Assembly (NCBI RefSeq): GCF_010093535.1
Contig: NW_022985166.1
Coordinates: forward strand, 1,132,537-1,196,536
From: Lindgomyces ingoldianus
Taxonomy: Eukaryota > Ascomycota > Dothideomycetes > Pleosporales > Lindgomycetaceae
Reading direction: 5' to 3'
DNA length: 64,000 nucleotides
Of this stretch, positions 21,874 through 31,599 are shown piece by piece. Both the position numbers and the translations under genes were made by a program. Position 1 is the first letter of the stretch, and the number at the start of each line of letters is the position of its first letter. The notes under the pieces were generated by a model. It did no database searches. It saw only the letters and a list, made by a program, of their open reading frames with translations, and was not told where the DNA came from.

Positions 21874-22298
21874 ACATTGTCAACATAGGATATCGTGGCT
21901 GCACGAAAATATCTTCAGAAGATCTTCTGCCTCCACAAGCCCTCGACCTTTTGGAAGGAGTATGCCGCCAAGGATCACCGGGGTATACGGGCCGAGAGAC
22001 TAGGACATATATTTCGCGCATATATTTCGCCCCCACCACCATTCTCGATCACTTCGCTTGAAGTGCTTCGCCACTGCAAGATCAACACGGAACCCCGAGT
22101 GTATCGAAAAACCAAGGCAATGCATGCGGTGCGCTTAGATTCCCCACAATCATGAATGGCGTGTTCAATGCGCTGCATATATCTACTCGAGGCGATCGTA
22201 CGTACATGGCCGACGCAAAGGTCACTGCTTCGACTCCTTTCCCGAGACATCCTCCTCATTCCATCCAGCATTTTCGGACTCCGCCCGGTTTCTGAGAT
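21874..22298. other. Divergent promoter between UstYa and a small secreted peptide
   Basis: About 425 bases separating two genes that start in opposite directions. Short direct repeats of TATTTCGC occur near 22,011-22,031. No gene seen. Confidence 0.4.
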
Positions 22299-22568
22299 AT
22301 GCTTCCCCTATGTTTGCTCCTCGGTATGATGGCCGTTGGATTGCCAGCCACGGCAGCGCCGCTGCGAGGTAAGGGCCGCTCCGCCATTGAAGTCTTCCAT
22401 TCTAATCAAGGCAGTTCGGATGGAGTATGAAATTCACACCGCAAACGATTGTGAGGCGGTCAAGCATGGTTAGCTAGGCTGCGAATCACATCTGAGTATC
22501 TTCGACTAACAACTTTGGTAGTCACACGTGGAGAGGAGATTCAGATGGGAGGAAGGTGTGCATTTTAA
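22299..22568 (+). CDS. Hidden small secreted peptide, 56 residues, three tiny exons
   Basis: Exons 22299-22368, 22415-22468 and 22522-22568. The first exon is a textbook signal peptide (MLPLCLLLGMMAVGLPATAAP). Introns of 46 and 53 bp have GTAAGG and GTTAGC donors, CTAATC and GACTAAC branch sites and CAG/TAG acceptors. All three exons join in phase to give a mature peptide of about 35 residues, 'VRMEYEIHTANDCEAVKH' then 'VTRGEEIQMGGRCAF', with two cysteines. No exon is long enough to stand out as a frame on its own. The function is unknown; the candidates are an effector or a peptide precursor. It faces the UstYa gene across a shared promoter, which may or may not matter. Support is from splice signals and signal-peptide quality only. 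Confidence 0.5.
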
Positions 22569-23170
22569 AAGGGTTTGCCATATAAAAAGGTACTATACCA
22601 AAGGAGAGATTGCAAAAAAGGGTGGAGGAAGTGGACGATTCTGATTTGGGTAGCGGTACCTGGAGAATATCCGCAGGCAATGCAAAACTCTCGACTTGGA
22701 AGTAACTTATTGCCATGCAAATCCACGATAGAGTCTCTACCTTCTCATGGTACCCCGCCTAGTCGACCAGAGATGGTAATTTACGGTTCGATTGACAAAG
22801 TTGCTCTCTCGTAATGAACAAGCAAAGTTGAGATCCAAATGTGGTATTGACGCTGCATCCCTGCCAAGACAGATAAAGTGCACTCTCCAAACTCGATCCT
22901 TCCACTTTAGTCTCGTAAACCTCATGTCAGCGTTGCAGAAAGCTCTCCACACTAGCAAAAATCCGCCTCGTGAACCTTGGAAGTTGTTCGTGGTAGTCCA
23001 TCCCCTTGGGGGCGAAGCGCTTAGAATCTTGATATAACACTTGACTTGGAATGGGGGAACTCGTAGATTGCTGGTACCGGTGCTTCAACTACGAAAACAT
23101 AGGCTATCTAGCATTTCGGTAGTCAATCTTCATTCACTTATTCATCGCTTCGAGTTGTTTTTCTTCCGCT
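22569..23170. other. Intergenic region, no gene seen
   Basis: About 600 bases before the second rhodopsin-domain gene; no plausible frame. A pyrimidine-rich patch precedes the ATG at 23171. Confidence 0.5.
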
Positions 23171-24549
23171 ATGTTGACAACACCTCCCCCACCGAAGGCA
23201 ATATGGGGGACTGTTATTGTTCTCCTGGTACTCGACATAATTGCTGTCATTCTACGATTCGCCGCACGACGGCGGCTTAAGCAGAAGCTTCAACTAGATG
23301 ATTGGCTTACGGCAACAAGCCTCCTGCTAGTTTTCGGTTGCGCTTCTATAATGCTCTATGGTAATGCTTTCGAAGTGGGAGAAATCCGAGCAGTGTGGTT
23401 AATCGACTCCAGGTCTGGCAACCAAAACGCTAGGGTATCCTACCCCCGTTGCCTCTGAGCTTCAAACCCGGTCTGCGCTCGATGCTAGCAACTGGACAAT
23501 AGAGACAAGTAGAAAGGTAAAACTATCTAGAACAAATCAGCACCATCCAAAACTAATTATCCCCAGCTCGAGTACTCCTTCCTCTGCATAGTCGCCCCCT
23601 TACTCGGCGCTATCAAACTCAGCGTCCTATTCTTCTACCGGCGCCTCTTCGTCGTTGACAAGCACTACAAAAACTCTCGCAACATCATCACCGTTGCCAT
23701 GATCACCATTATCGCCTTATGGGCAACCGGGTCATGTTTTGTCTTCATGTTCATGTGTGGAGTACACTTCGAGGCAATATATTCTAGTGTAGATGATGTG
23801 GCCACAGAGGGAATGTGTATTAACGGATTAGACGTGGGATATGCGTTTGCGATTGGAGATTTCGTTACCGATGCAATTACGATTTTGATTCCGATACCTT
23901 TTGTAAGTTGGCATTGAGTAATATGCAGGATTGCTGGGGTTTTTGCTAACTGGTAACGCGATAGGTTTGGAAACTTCATTTGTCATGGGGACGGAAAATT
24001 GCGGTTATGGGGGTGTTCCTCCTTGGTATTCTGTACGCCACTTTCTTGAAAGCGCTGGGCTCTCCTACTCACTGATTGGTTTTTAAGGGCAACCTGCGCG
24101 TCGTTAATTCGACTCATTGTTATGATTTGGATCAGACAGATTGGATACGACCCCTCCTTTGACGAAGAACGTAAGTAGAACACCCCATAACCCCCAAACC
24201 CTTTTCACGTGTTCTGCCCATGTTCCCAGCTAACCCAAATCTCCCGAAAGTCCTCCTCACAAACGAGGTATATTACCTCACTCTCGAAGCCACCATCGCA
24301 ATCATCGCATGTTGCCTCCCAACCCTGCGGTCATTATTCACACAGCGTTCCGTGGACAGCGTGGTGCGGGGAGTCCGAAGTTTGTTCTCACTTCGATCAG
24401 GCTCGTTCCCAAGCTCTCGGAGCGACGATGACAGTCAACTGGCTCAGCATAACGAGACTAGCTATGACAAAATGAGTAATTCAGCTAAAGAAGGTCTTTC
24501 CGTTAGCGGAGGGTCGGTTGCATCAAACAGGCCTTGGACAGGAATTTGA
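23171..24549 (+). CDS. Fungal rhodopsin-domain integral membrane protein (2nd copy)
   Basis: Six exons, 23171-23360, 23413-23516, 23567-23902, 23965-24032, 24088-24170 and 24230-24549, give 366 residues with every intron (50-62 bp) in phase. Seven hydrophobic segments are present, with family text such as 'LDDWLTATSLLLVFG', 'EYSFLCIVAPLLGAIKLSVLFFYRR' (split here as LEYSFLCIVAP / LSVLFFYRRLF), 'CINGLDVGYAFAIGDFVTDA', 'PIPFVWKLHLSWGRKIAVM' and 'LTNEVYYLTLEATIAIIACCLP'. The N-terminus is very short and there is no CFEM domain. The C-terminal ~70 residues are Ser/Asp-rich and cytoplasmic. It is not a close duplicate of the copy at 1.3-2.8 kb: exon positions and sequence differ. Ligand and role are unknown. 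Confidence 0.87.
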
Positions 24550-27500
24550 GAATTTGAATCTTATTTCTTTGTGTTGTGAGAGGGTTAGTTGGAGCTTGTT
24601 GGATTCAAAATAATTAGAGGAGAAATAGATTTTGCACCCATTGAAGACATAGCGAGTGAAGGAATGATGATGTATTGGAGGGGGAGGAATACCTACTAAT
24701 CTGTGTTAGCAAAATATTTGACATTTCCGATGCTTTCAGTGCTTCTATCTAGCTTCCAGTATCTGCCTGGGGCGACCAAACATGGCACCCGTAGCCAAAG
24801 ACCCTCGTCTTGTTACGTGGGGCTAGAGATTAGTTTGAGCCAATGATAAACCTTAAAGGTGAGTTCGGATTTTGAGGTCAAATACACTCTAAGGAGTAAG
24901 CGCACAGATGTAGCACCCGAATTACCCTCAATCTCTTAGTGGTAGGTAGTTTGAGATTCAGGGGTTTAAACTCTCTTAGAGATTTGTCCAGAACTATGAA
25001 CTTTTAGGAAATGAAATGAAGTTTGGTTTGCTAAATCCTCTCTTTTTAATAATAGAAGGCAGCGGTTCAGATTGCTAAATTGACGCCGGGGTTGATGCCC
25101 ACCTAGTGAGAGCACAGCCAATGAACGGCTGAGAGGACTGAGAAAAGGAACATCACTTGTTCGGAGGTTCTGCTCACCTTCCCAGAGTGCCTCGCCCCGT
25201 ACAACTCCGTGAGGAACTGCAATATTAAGAAACTTGTGGCATAGCTATTAGTTGGGATTTGAAAGGCAAGGAAGTTTGTAAATTTCTGCAAAATGTAGAT
25301 GTAACATCATTTCTCTTTCAGGGGGAGATTTAGAGAGAAATTTCTTAATCCTACACAGGGGCAGATAGTGTATCAAAGATTCTTTGAGACTCTTTTAAGA
25401 ACTGAGAACATCTCGTCGTTCCTTGCTAGAGGTTTAAGGAATAGTAATAAGCTACTTATCCCTGTGCTTGAACATGCCTTCTGGGACTCTTCAAAGGTTT
25501 TTTAAGATATATAATTTTCTTTAGTAATAGCCAACAGTGCGTTAAAAAGCTATAGAAATAGCCTTAAGAAGTTCAGGATCTGATACATGTCCTATTTTTC
25601 TTGGTAGAGATTACTGGAAAGAACATAGCTCACTATTTTCTGCACTTTAATGGATTTAACATTCTTTTCTTAGCTGTCTGGGGCTTCCAGTTTCTTCAAT
25701 TCTTTTCGAGGGTGACTAATTCTTACTGCATGTAAAGGAGATATTGTACAATGAGCATCCCGAAACGCCTGAACATTGCAATTTCTAGCATAGTTCCTAT
25801 TCTGCTGGTCAATTTCGGGTATCCTTCGCGTAGTCCAGGGAAGAGATTTAATGGAGTTGTTGCGGTGACGGGCTTCTATCCTACTGTTGTGGTTGTCACT
25901 GTCGGGTTCCGGCTCCTGCAGCTGCAGCCTGGAGGTAGCTACTGGGGATCCGGAGGAGGTGGATTCATTCGCTGGATTTAAAATGATTGATGTTGCCAAT
26001 TCGTCAACAGACTCTTCGGAATAAGATTATAAGATGGAGGAAGTTCTGGGATTGAGAAGTAGGGAACGACTGAAGGCGTACCCTATGTCTAGTCAAAATA
26101 AAACAAGCTGGTATCCCCTCTACGACGACGCACAGCCCTAATGTTAGGGAGCTCATGGTAGCAACGTGGAGCGTTTAGCACGAATCGAATCGAATCTTAT
26201 AATACCTGCTGTGACAAAAACACCGCCGCAATGAGTGGTTCTACGACGTGCAATCTACGCGTAAATGACTTGTTTGGCACCCTGTGGGCATAGCGATCCA
26301 TTAGCTCTTTTCCAAGTCTCCACTAGCTTCAGAAACAACATACAAATGCGGCTCGAAGCGTGATTTTCCGCAATGAAGAGAAGATTAAGTGTAGGCCCGC
26401 TTAAGATAAGGAAAAGAATTGTAGTCTGCATAGGCTGGTATTCCCTTCTTAACCTAGATATCTATGCTTGCGGGATCTCTTTGCGTGGTTACGTCCATTG
26501 AACCTGCAATAAAGCCGCTTTCGAGCGCATACATTATTAGTCCCAACGGATTGCAGGTTCCGCCCCTGCAGGGATGCACATGCAAGCTCCGCGCTTTTAC
26601 CAAATGAACGTGAGAGCCATCGCCAAAAGAACGAAAGAACCTAGCCTCCACCTTTCTCTTTGCAATTGTCCGCTAACTGGTGGGTTGAGACTGAGGAAGG
26701 GACCTGGCACTCAAATCTGAATTAGGAGAGTAGGTAACACTATGACGCAAGATCTGTTCTGATATGAAGAATTGTTAGAATTATTGCATGATTGAAAGGC
26801 AATTACTGCCGTCATAAGGAATAATTCGTTGAACGTTATAGTGCTAAAGAGTGCTAATACGAAGGCCTTACACCTTGTGGGCCAGAACAGAGAAAGGGGC
26901 AAGGATATTGCCCTAAGGGTTGTGGCAGCAATATCATTCTTTAAGCGGTCGACAGTAAACCATAACAGCTTTATTGTGTTAGCTTGAGCAGCCTGCCAGA
27001 TTGTATAGTCTGGGATTGCGATAATGTGAAGGCTCTAAATATCATATTCGACTCGAATAAGTTAGGGAGAGAATGAGAAGGCGGTTTTCTTAATCTGATG
27101 TCTAAGAGAAATCAGCCCATGCTTATTGCCTATAGATCAAACGTAGAGAGAATCAAGTTACATTCTCAAAGTGCGCAAAATTTGCTTGCAAGGCACTAAG
27201 ATAACAAGGAACTCGAACCCATGTAATGGACTGCGGGAGGGTTTAAAATTTGATCTGGATTAGCTGCCAAGGTGTAAAATTAAAATCGGGAGCGTGTGGA
27301 ATATTTACTAATTTAGGGTGTTGTTGATTAGGCCACGAACATGCTTTTCGGATAGGGTTAAGGAGGATGACCCCCGGTTGGAGTCATGGAAGTAACCAAT
27401 AGCTAACTGGTCAATATGAACACGCTGAGGCATAGCAGGTACGTATCCCCATCACACCATGGTTGGTAAGACCACCCGGCCCACTGCCACAAACTGTATG

Positions 27501-27663
27501 TCACATCCTTACCCTATTTTTCGTGTCTTTCGTGATGTTTGGTTAATCAGTGGATTGTATCGGACGTCTCCCCTGCAGCCACCGTTAACGAAACCCTCGC
27601 CGCCAAGAACGCAGGTACCCTCTCCACTTTTAATTGTGAATTATGGTAGGCTAACAATAAATT

Positions 27664-27775
27664 TATAGAACAGGAAAAGAGAAGACAAAGAGGAGGAGAG
27701 AGGGAAGGACGAAGAGAAGAGGATAAGAGGAAAGGAGATGGAAGAGGAGGGGGTGGGAGAGAAGAAGTAGTAGAA
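27664..27775 (+). repeat. Purine-rich low-complexity tract
   Basis: About 110 bases that are almost all A and G on the plus strand (GGAGGAGAGAGGGAAGGA and similar). Frames through it encode Ser/Leu/Pro runs on the minus strand and have no coding value. Such tracts can form triplex DNA or occur near promoters, but no gene lies close by. Confidence 0.8.
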
Positions 27776-28598
27776 TAGTAAGTTGAAAATTTAATATTTT
27801 GCTGCCTACACTGCCTACAGCGCATTTGTACACATGTACTGGGGCTGCATGGCTGCCAAAAGAGCTACTGGAGGACACATGTTTCGAATGGAGCAGAGTT
27901 CGGGGTAATCAAATGCACTTGCAATTCGACGTCAATGCTTGGAAATTGTATCTCAAGTTGCGCATCGTAGTCTGGGAAAGAACTTTTAAATCCACAGGCC
28001 CGCTCGAACGTTGCCGACGTCTCCGAAAGAACGAAGACTCGAAAGTCTATCAGGCCTTTGAGGGTCGTACTCGGAGTTGGGTTCTGCCGTGTTCTTGCAA
28101 TAATGAGTTCCGCAGGCAATTGAGAAGGAGGATACAATGGCCCAGAGAACAGCCCGTCGACTCAAAGCTTCGGGGTGGGTATCGATTTCCAGAACGGCGC
28201 CAACAGCATCATCCTTACCGTCTAGATCTACCTACATTTTTCTTCGACTTTTTCTAGCTAACTAGGGGGTTCCCGTCCACAAATCAATGCTTCAATGCTT
28301 CTGTGATTTTGATGTTTGCTCAGACACCGTATTTGCTTACAGCGAGGACGGAACACAGACTGGGTGTGATAGTAGTGGCGGAATGACGAACGGTTCCTCG
28401 CATTGATTGAGAGTGTACCATCTGCATGTGATGGTGAACAATGCAGCCTCCTGGTTGAGTTAATCGACATCGAGGTATGGCTTCTTTAATGTAGATGTGC
28501 GCTTGCAAGAACATCTGGATTGGCAGTGCTGGGGAAAAGAACCACGAGGGCTCTGTGTGGAGTCCCACGCGGCATCTTTAGTTCCACAATTTCCCTCT

Positions 28599-28670
28599 CA
28601 GTTCCACTCGCAGTTCCACTCTCAGTTCCACTCTCGGTCCCACTCTCAGTCCCACTCTCAGTCCCACTCT
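28599..28670. repeat. 12-bp tandem repeat, six units
   Basis: Six units of CAGTTCCACTCT with C/T changes in later copies (CAGTCCCACTCT), preceded by a degenerate unit. The 12-bp unit keeps frame, so a Ser/His/Gln-rich peptide could be read, but no gene model includes it. Confidence 0.85.
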
Positions 28671-28832
28671 CACCGAAAAGAGTGAGGGTGATTCAGCAGG
28701 TCCCATACTAGATTCCTGAAGAACTTGGAGTTGGTTCGCTATCCCTTCTCACCGCTGCTTGCTCTTCAAGAGCGATGGAAAACTACCCCACCTGCTGCTG
28801 CGTCTTAGTCCTTCCCCACCATATCTCTTCTG

Positions 28833-29246
28833 TCACTGTCTAGCCGCCTTCCTCACATCCACGGCTCTTTGGTACATATCTAAATCAACATTGCCCGCAC
28901 TCCAGACCGTGACAGCTTGCACGCCAACACCGTGGGACATGCGGGCCTCCACGTACCCAATGACATTGAGCCATGACCCGACGTCGATTTCACAGCTTTT
29001 GACTGACTCGAGGACATGGTCGATGTTGACCCGCGCTATCTTCGGGGGAGAGGGGCCAGGATAAGGGTGCTTGAGGCAAAGCGTCGCACTCTTCACAACA
29101 TATTCATCGACGCTGGCACCTTCTTAGCTGGGAAAGAGAAGGCCCCAAGACAGCACATACCAGCCTAGAAACCGGACCTTTTCACCTAGTGCGCATTTCT
29201 CCAGTTCAGACAGCAACACGAGTCTCGATGGTAGCGGACCGGACAT
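28833..29246 (-). CDS. TEN1: TEN1, CST-complex telomere protein
   Basis: Two exons on the minus strand, 29246-29161 and 29112-28833, give 121 residues. The 48-bp intron ends at the GCCAG acceptor (29113) and joins 'KVRFLGC' to 'VDEYVVKSATLCLKH'. Recognised by the small OB-fold layout of fungal Ten1: 'LPSRLVLLSELEKCALGEKVRFLG', then 'ATLCLKHPYP', 'ARVNIDHVLESVK', 'VGSWLNVIGYVEA' and 'VGVQAVTVWSAGNVDLDMY'. Ten1 binds Stn1 and with Cdc13/Ctc1 protects chromosome ends and regulates telomere fill-in synthesis in the nucleus. The start at 29246 was chosen because it gives the usual short N-terminus; an in-frame upstream ATG at 29324 would add 26 unlikely residues. Divergent from the SNF7 gene. Confidence 0.85.
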
Positions 29247-29589
29247 GTTCGCGTGAACAGATGCCTCCATACAATCGGGTTCACCGGTGAAACCCTTTCT
29301 CCGGCCCGGACAGCGCCAAGCCACGCACGTGCCAACGGCCCGCCGACATCATCGGGCCCCTCCATCGGTGGGCCTTGAACCTCTTCATCCTCCAGGCAAC
29401 CCCAACAGGTGCTCCCACCACAACTTCCTGCTAACGAACCATATTGTGTCAGGTCGCCACTCACTGTGCTCTGCCGCCGACATCTTCCCACGCTGCGCTC
29501 ATCTCACATCCACCACCTAAAGGTTACCTGCACCCTCCATCTCCGCACTCGATCCTGAAGGCCCTCCGGCCTGTTTTTATACACTCATA
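29247..29589. promoter_or_regulatory. Divergent promoter shared by TEN1 and SNF7
   Basis: 343 bases separate the two start codons. The SNF7 side is C-rich with a late 'TGTTTTTATACACTC' stretch (about 29,572-29,586) that contains a TATA-like core just before the ATG. No gene inside. Confidence 0.5.
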
Positions 29590-30456
29590 ATGTCTGGCTG
29601 GGGCCTAAACTGGTTTGGGGGGGGTGGCCAGAAAACGAAAGAGGCGCCTAAGAAAGCGATACTCCAGCTTCGAGGACAGCTAGAGATGCTGAATAAGAGG
29701 GAGAAGCACCTGCAGAACCAAATGGATGAGCAGGATGCTCTAGCGCGGAAGTATGTTTCGACAAACAAGAATGGTATGTCTGGTCACTTGTTAGGTCTTG
29801 CTACTCAGACTAATGCGTTACAATGCCAGCCGCAAAACAGGCGCTTCGGCGCAAAAAGCAGTTTGAGCACTCCCTAGAGCAGACTTCAGCGCAGATCATG
29901 ACCCTAGAGCGAGAAATCTACTCTATCGAGACAGCCAACATCAACAAGGAGACATTAGATGCTATGAAGAATGCCGGCAACGCCATGAAGCAGATCCACG
30001 CTGGCCTGACTATCGACAAGGTCGATCAGACAATGTACGCAACCTCTCTTAACCCCCATCGCTCCCTATCCACCCCCCCCTCTCCCCAGTCCCAGCCTCC
30101 CGCTTTCCGAACATGCAGCTTCATTCTCAACCACTTCAAATTCACTACGCTAACGTTAGTGTTCAATCCATAGGGAAGACCTCCGCGAGCAGCACGCTAT
30201 TGGCGAGGAGATCAGCGAGGCCATCACTCAGTCTGTTGGCACCCAAGGTGTCGACGAAGACGAGCTGGATGAAGAACTCGAGCAACTGCAACAAGAGAGC
30301 CTTGACGAGCAGATGCTGAATACCGGGAATGTACCTGTGGGAGATAAAGTCGGGCGGCTGCCTACAGCCGCACAGCACGAGCCAAAGGGCAAGCAGCGCG
30401 AGGAAGAGGACGAGGAGGAAGAGCTACGGAAGCTGCAGGCCGAAATGGCCATGTGA
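29590..30456 (+). CDS. SNF7: SNF7/VPS32, ESCRT-III core subunit
   Basis: Three exons, 29590-29773, 29830-30034 and 30174-30456, give 223 residues; introns of 56 and 139 bp keep phase. The N-terminus 'MSGWGLNWFGGG' and the basic helix 'AILQLRGQLEMLNKREKHLQ' are diagnostic of Snf7. They are followed by 'KQALRRKKQFEHSLEQT', 'IETANINKETLDAMKNAGNAMK' (broken at the T/L for the family helix alpha3) and 'GLTIDKVDQTMEDLREQ'. The C-terminus is acidic and carries the MIM-like 'EEEELRKLQAEMAM' end that binds Vps4. The protein polymerises on endosomal membrane to cut vesicles into multivesicular bodies, and also acts in pH signalling and membrane repair. Length is normal. Intron 2 contains a long poly-C/CT run. 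Confidence 0.95.
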
Positions 30457-31599
30457 GACCATGTGCTTCGTGGACTCTAGGTCGAGATGGTGCGGTTAAT
30501 GCATGGCATTTCATGTGGTTCAGGTATTTCGACAGCATCACGGCATACGGTTCGGGCGCGTGTGGCCTGGTGCGGTTGGTGCACTTCGACTTCGACTAAT
30601 TCGGTTTCAACTACAGCGGCTCTACCTCCTCCCTCCAATGAGCGACTTTCAACTCCCCACTAAGCCGGTCCTCCATCCTCATCCGCCCCGGTCGAGCAAC
30701 CTTGTTCCACCGACGATAAATTCTCCATTATCAACGCTATCGAGAAGGATCGGTACGGCATAGGTGGACGGCTTACGGATCGGCAGCGGACTTCAACTAC
30801 TGTGTAGATCGGATTTCATGCCACAACTTTTCTTTTCCTCCAACTCGACTCGATTCTCTACACGGTATTTGGCGTTCGGTGGTCTCGCTTGGTCTCTTGC
30901 TTCGCTGTACTTGGAGCAGCTGTCTTATCATGTAGATTTCTTTATTTTTGGTTTCTGGCTCAGATCACCTCAATATACCATGTTCACTTCGTCAAATCGC
31001 TACTGCATCATCACCATCATCATCATTGTGTTTAAAGTAATTTGTCTAAAATCGTGTGGGTTAGACACTACCTCATTCACTACAGGACCTGCATAATTCC
31101 ATACACAGCCTGTCGAAGTTGACCCGGTCCAACTCCTCAAGGGACCAAGCAACGTCTGAACCGTGATTTCCCTGGCGCATCACTGGGACCGAGCCAAAAC
31201 AGGAATCCATCCATACCGGCCTATACCAGTACTGAATATATATCCCAATTGTATACCGCTCCATCCCATCCCATATGTTAACCGCACACTCTGAGACCAA
31301 GAGTGTAGGGAACGTCTGGTCTGTTGTGTGCACAGTGGATAACATAACAGAAAACGCCATGCTCCACATAATATTCCAACTCGATCATGAAAATAACTGC
31401 CGAAAATAGTGCGTGCGTAAGAAGGTGAATGAAAACAAGCTTTTGTTGGGAGCGGATAAGGGATACTCTAGAGTATATGTATATGCGCCACACCCGCAGA
31501 GAACAGGTTATAGAAACAGACTCCACAAACAGACAACAAGAGTAATATCCGTCGTTATGACCGTGCCACGTAATTGTGCCCATGATAGCGCCGAGGAGA
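30457..31599. other. Intergenic region between convergent genes
   Basis: About 1.14 kb holding the 3' ends of SNF7 (plus) and the forkhead gene (minus). A CATCATCAC run occurs near 31,006-31,024. No plausible gene. Confidence 0.5.

Larger units (their letters stand above)
24550..28832. other. Gene-poor region of about 4.3 kb
   Basis: No convincing gene. Short frames around 25,103-25,291, 25,670-25,999, 26,454-26,900 and 27,459-28,257 lack recognisable content; the minus frame 27,865-28,137 is protein-like in composition but has no partner exons. The region holds a purine tract (27,664-27,775) and a 12-bp tandem repeat (28,599-28,670), listed separately. Confidence 0.5.

Noticed and set aside
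27160..27225. Possible tRNA-like GGAACTCGAACCC motif
   Set aside because: No acceptor or anticodon stem can be folded around it.
27547..27878. Ser/Leu/Pro-rich minus frames
   Set aside because: Translation of a purine-rich low-complexity tract.
28497..28711. Ser/His/Gln repeat peptide
   Set aside because: Comes from a 12-bp tandem repeat that happens to keep frame; no gene context.
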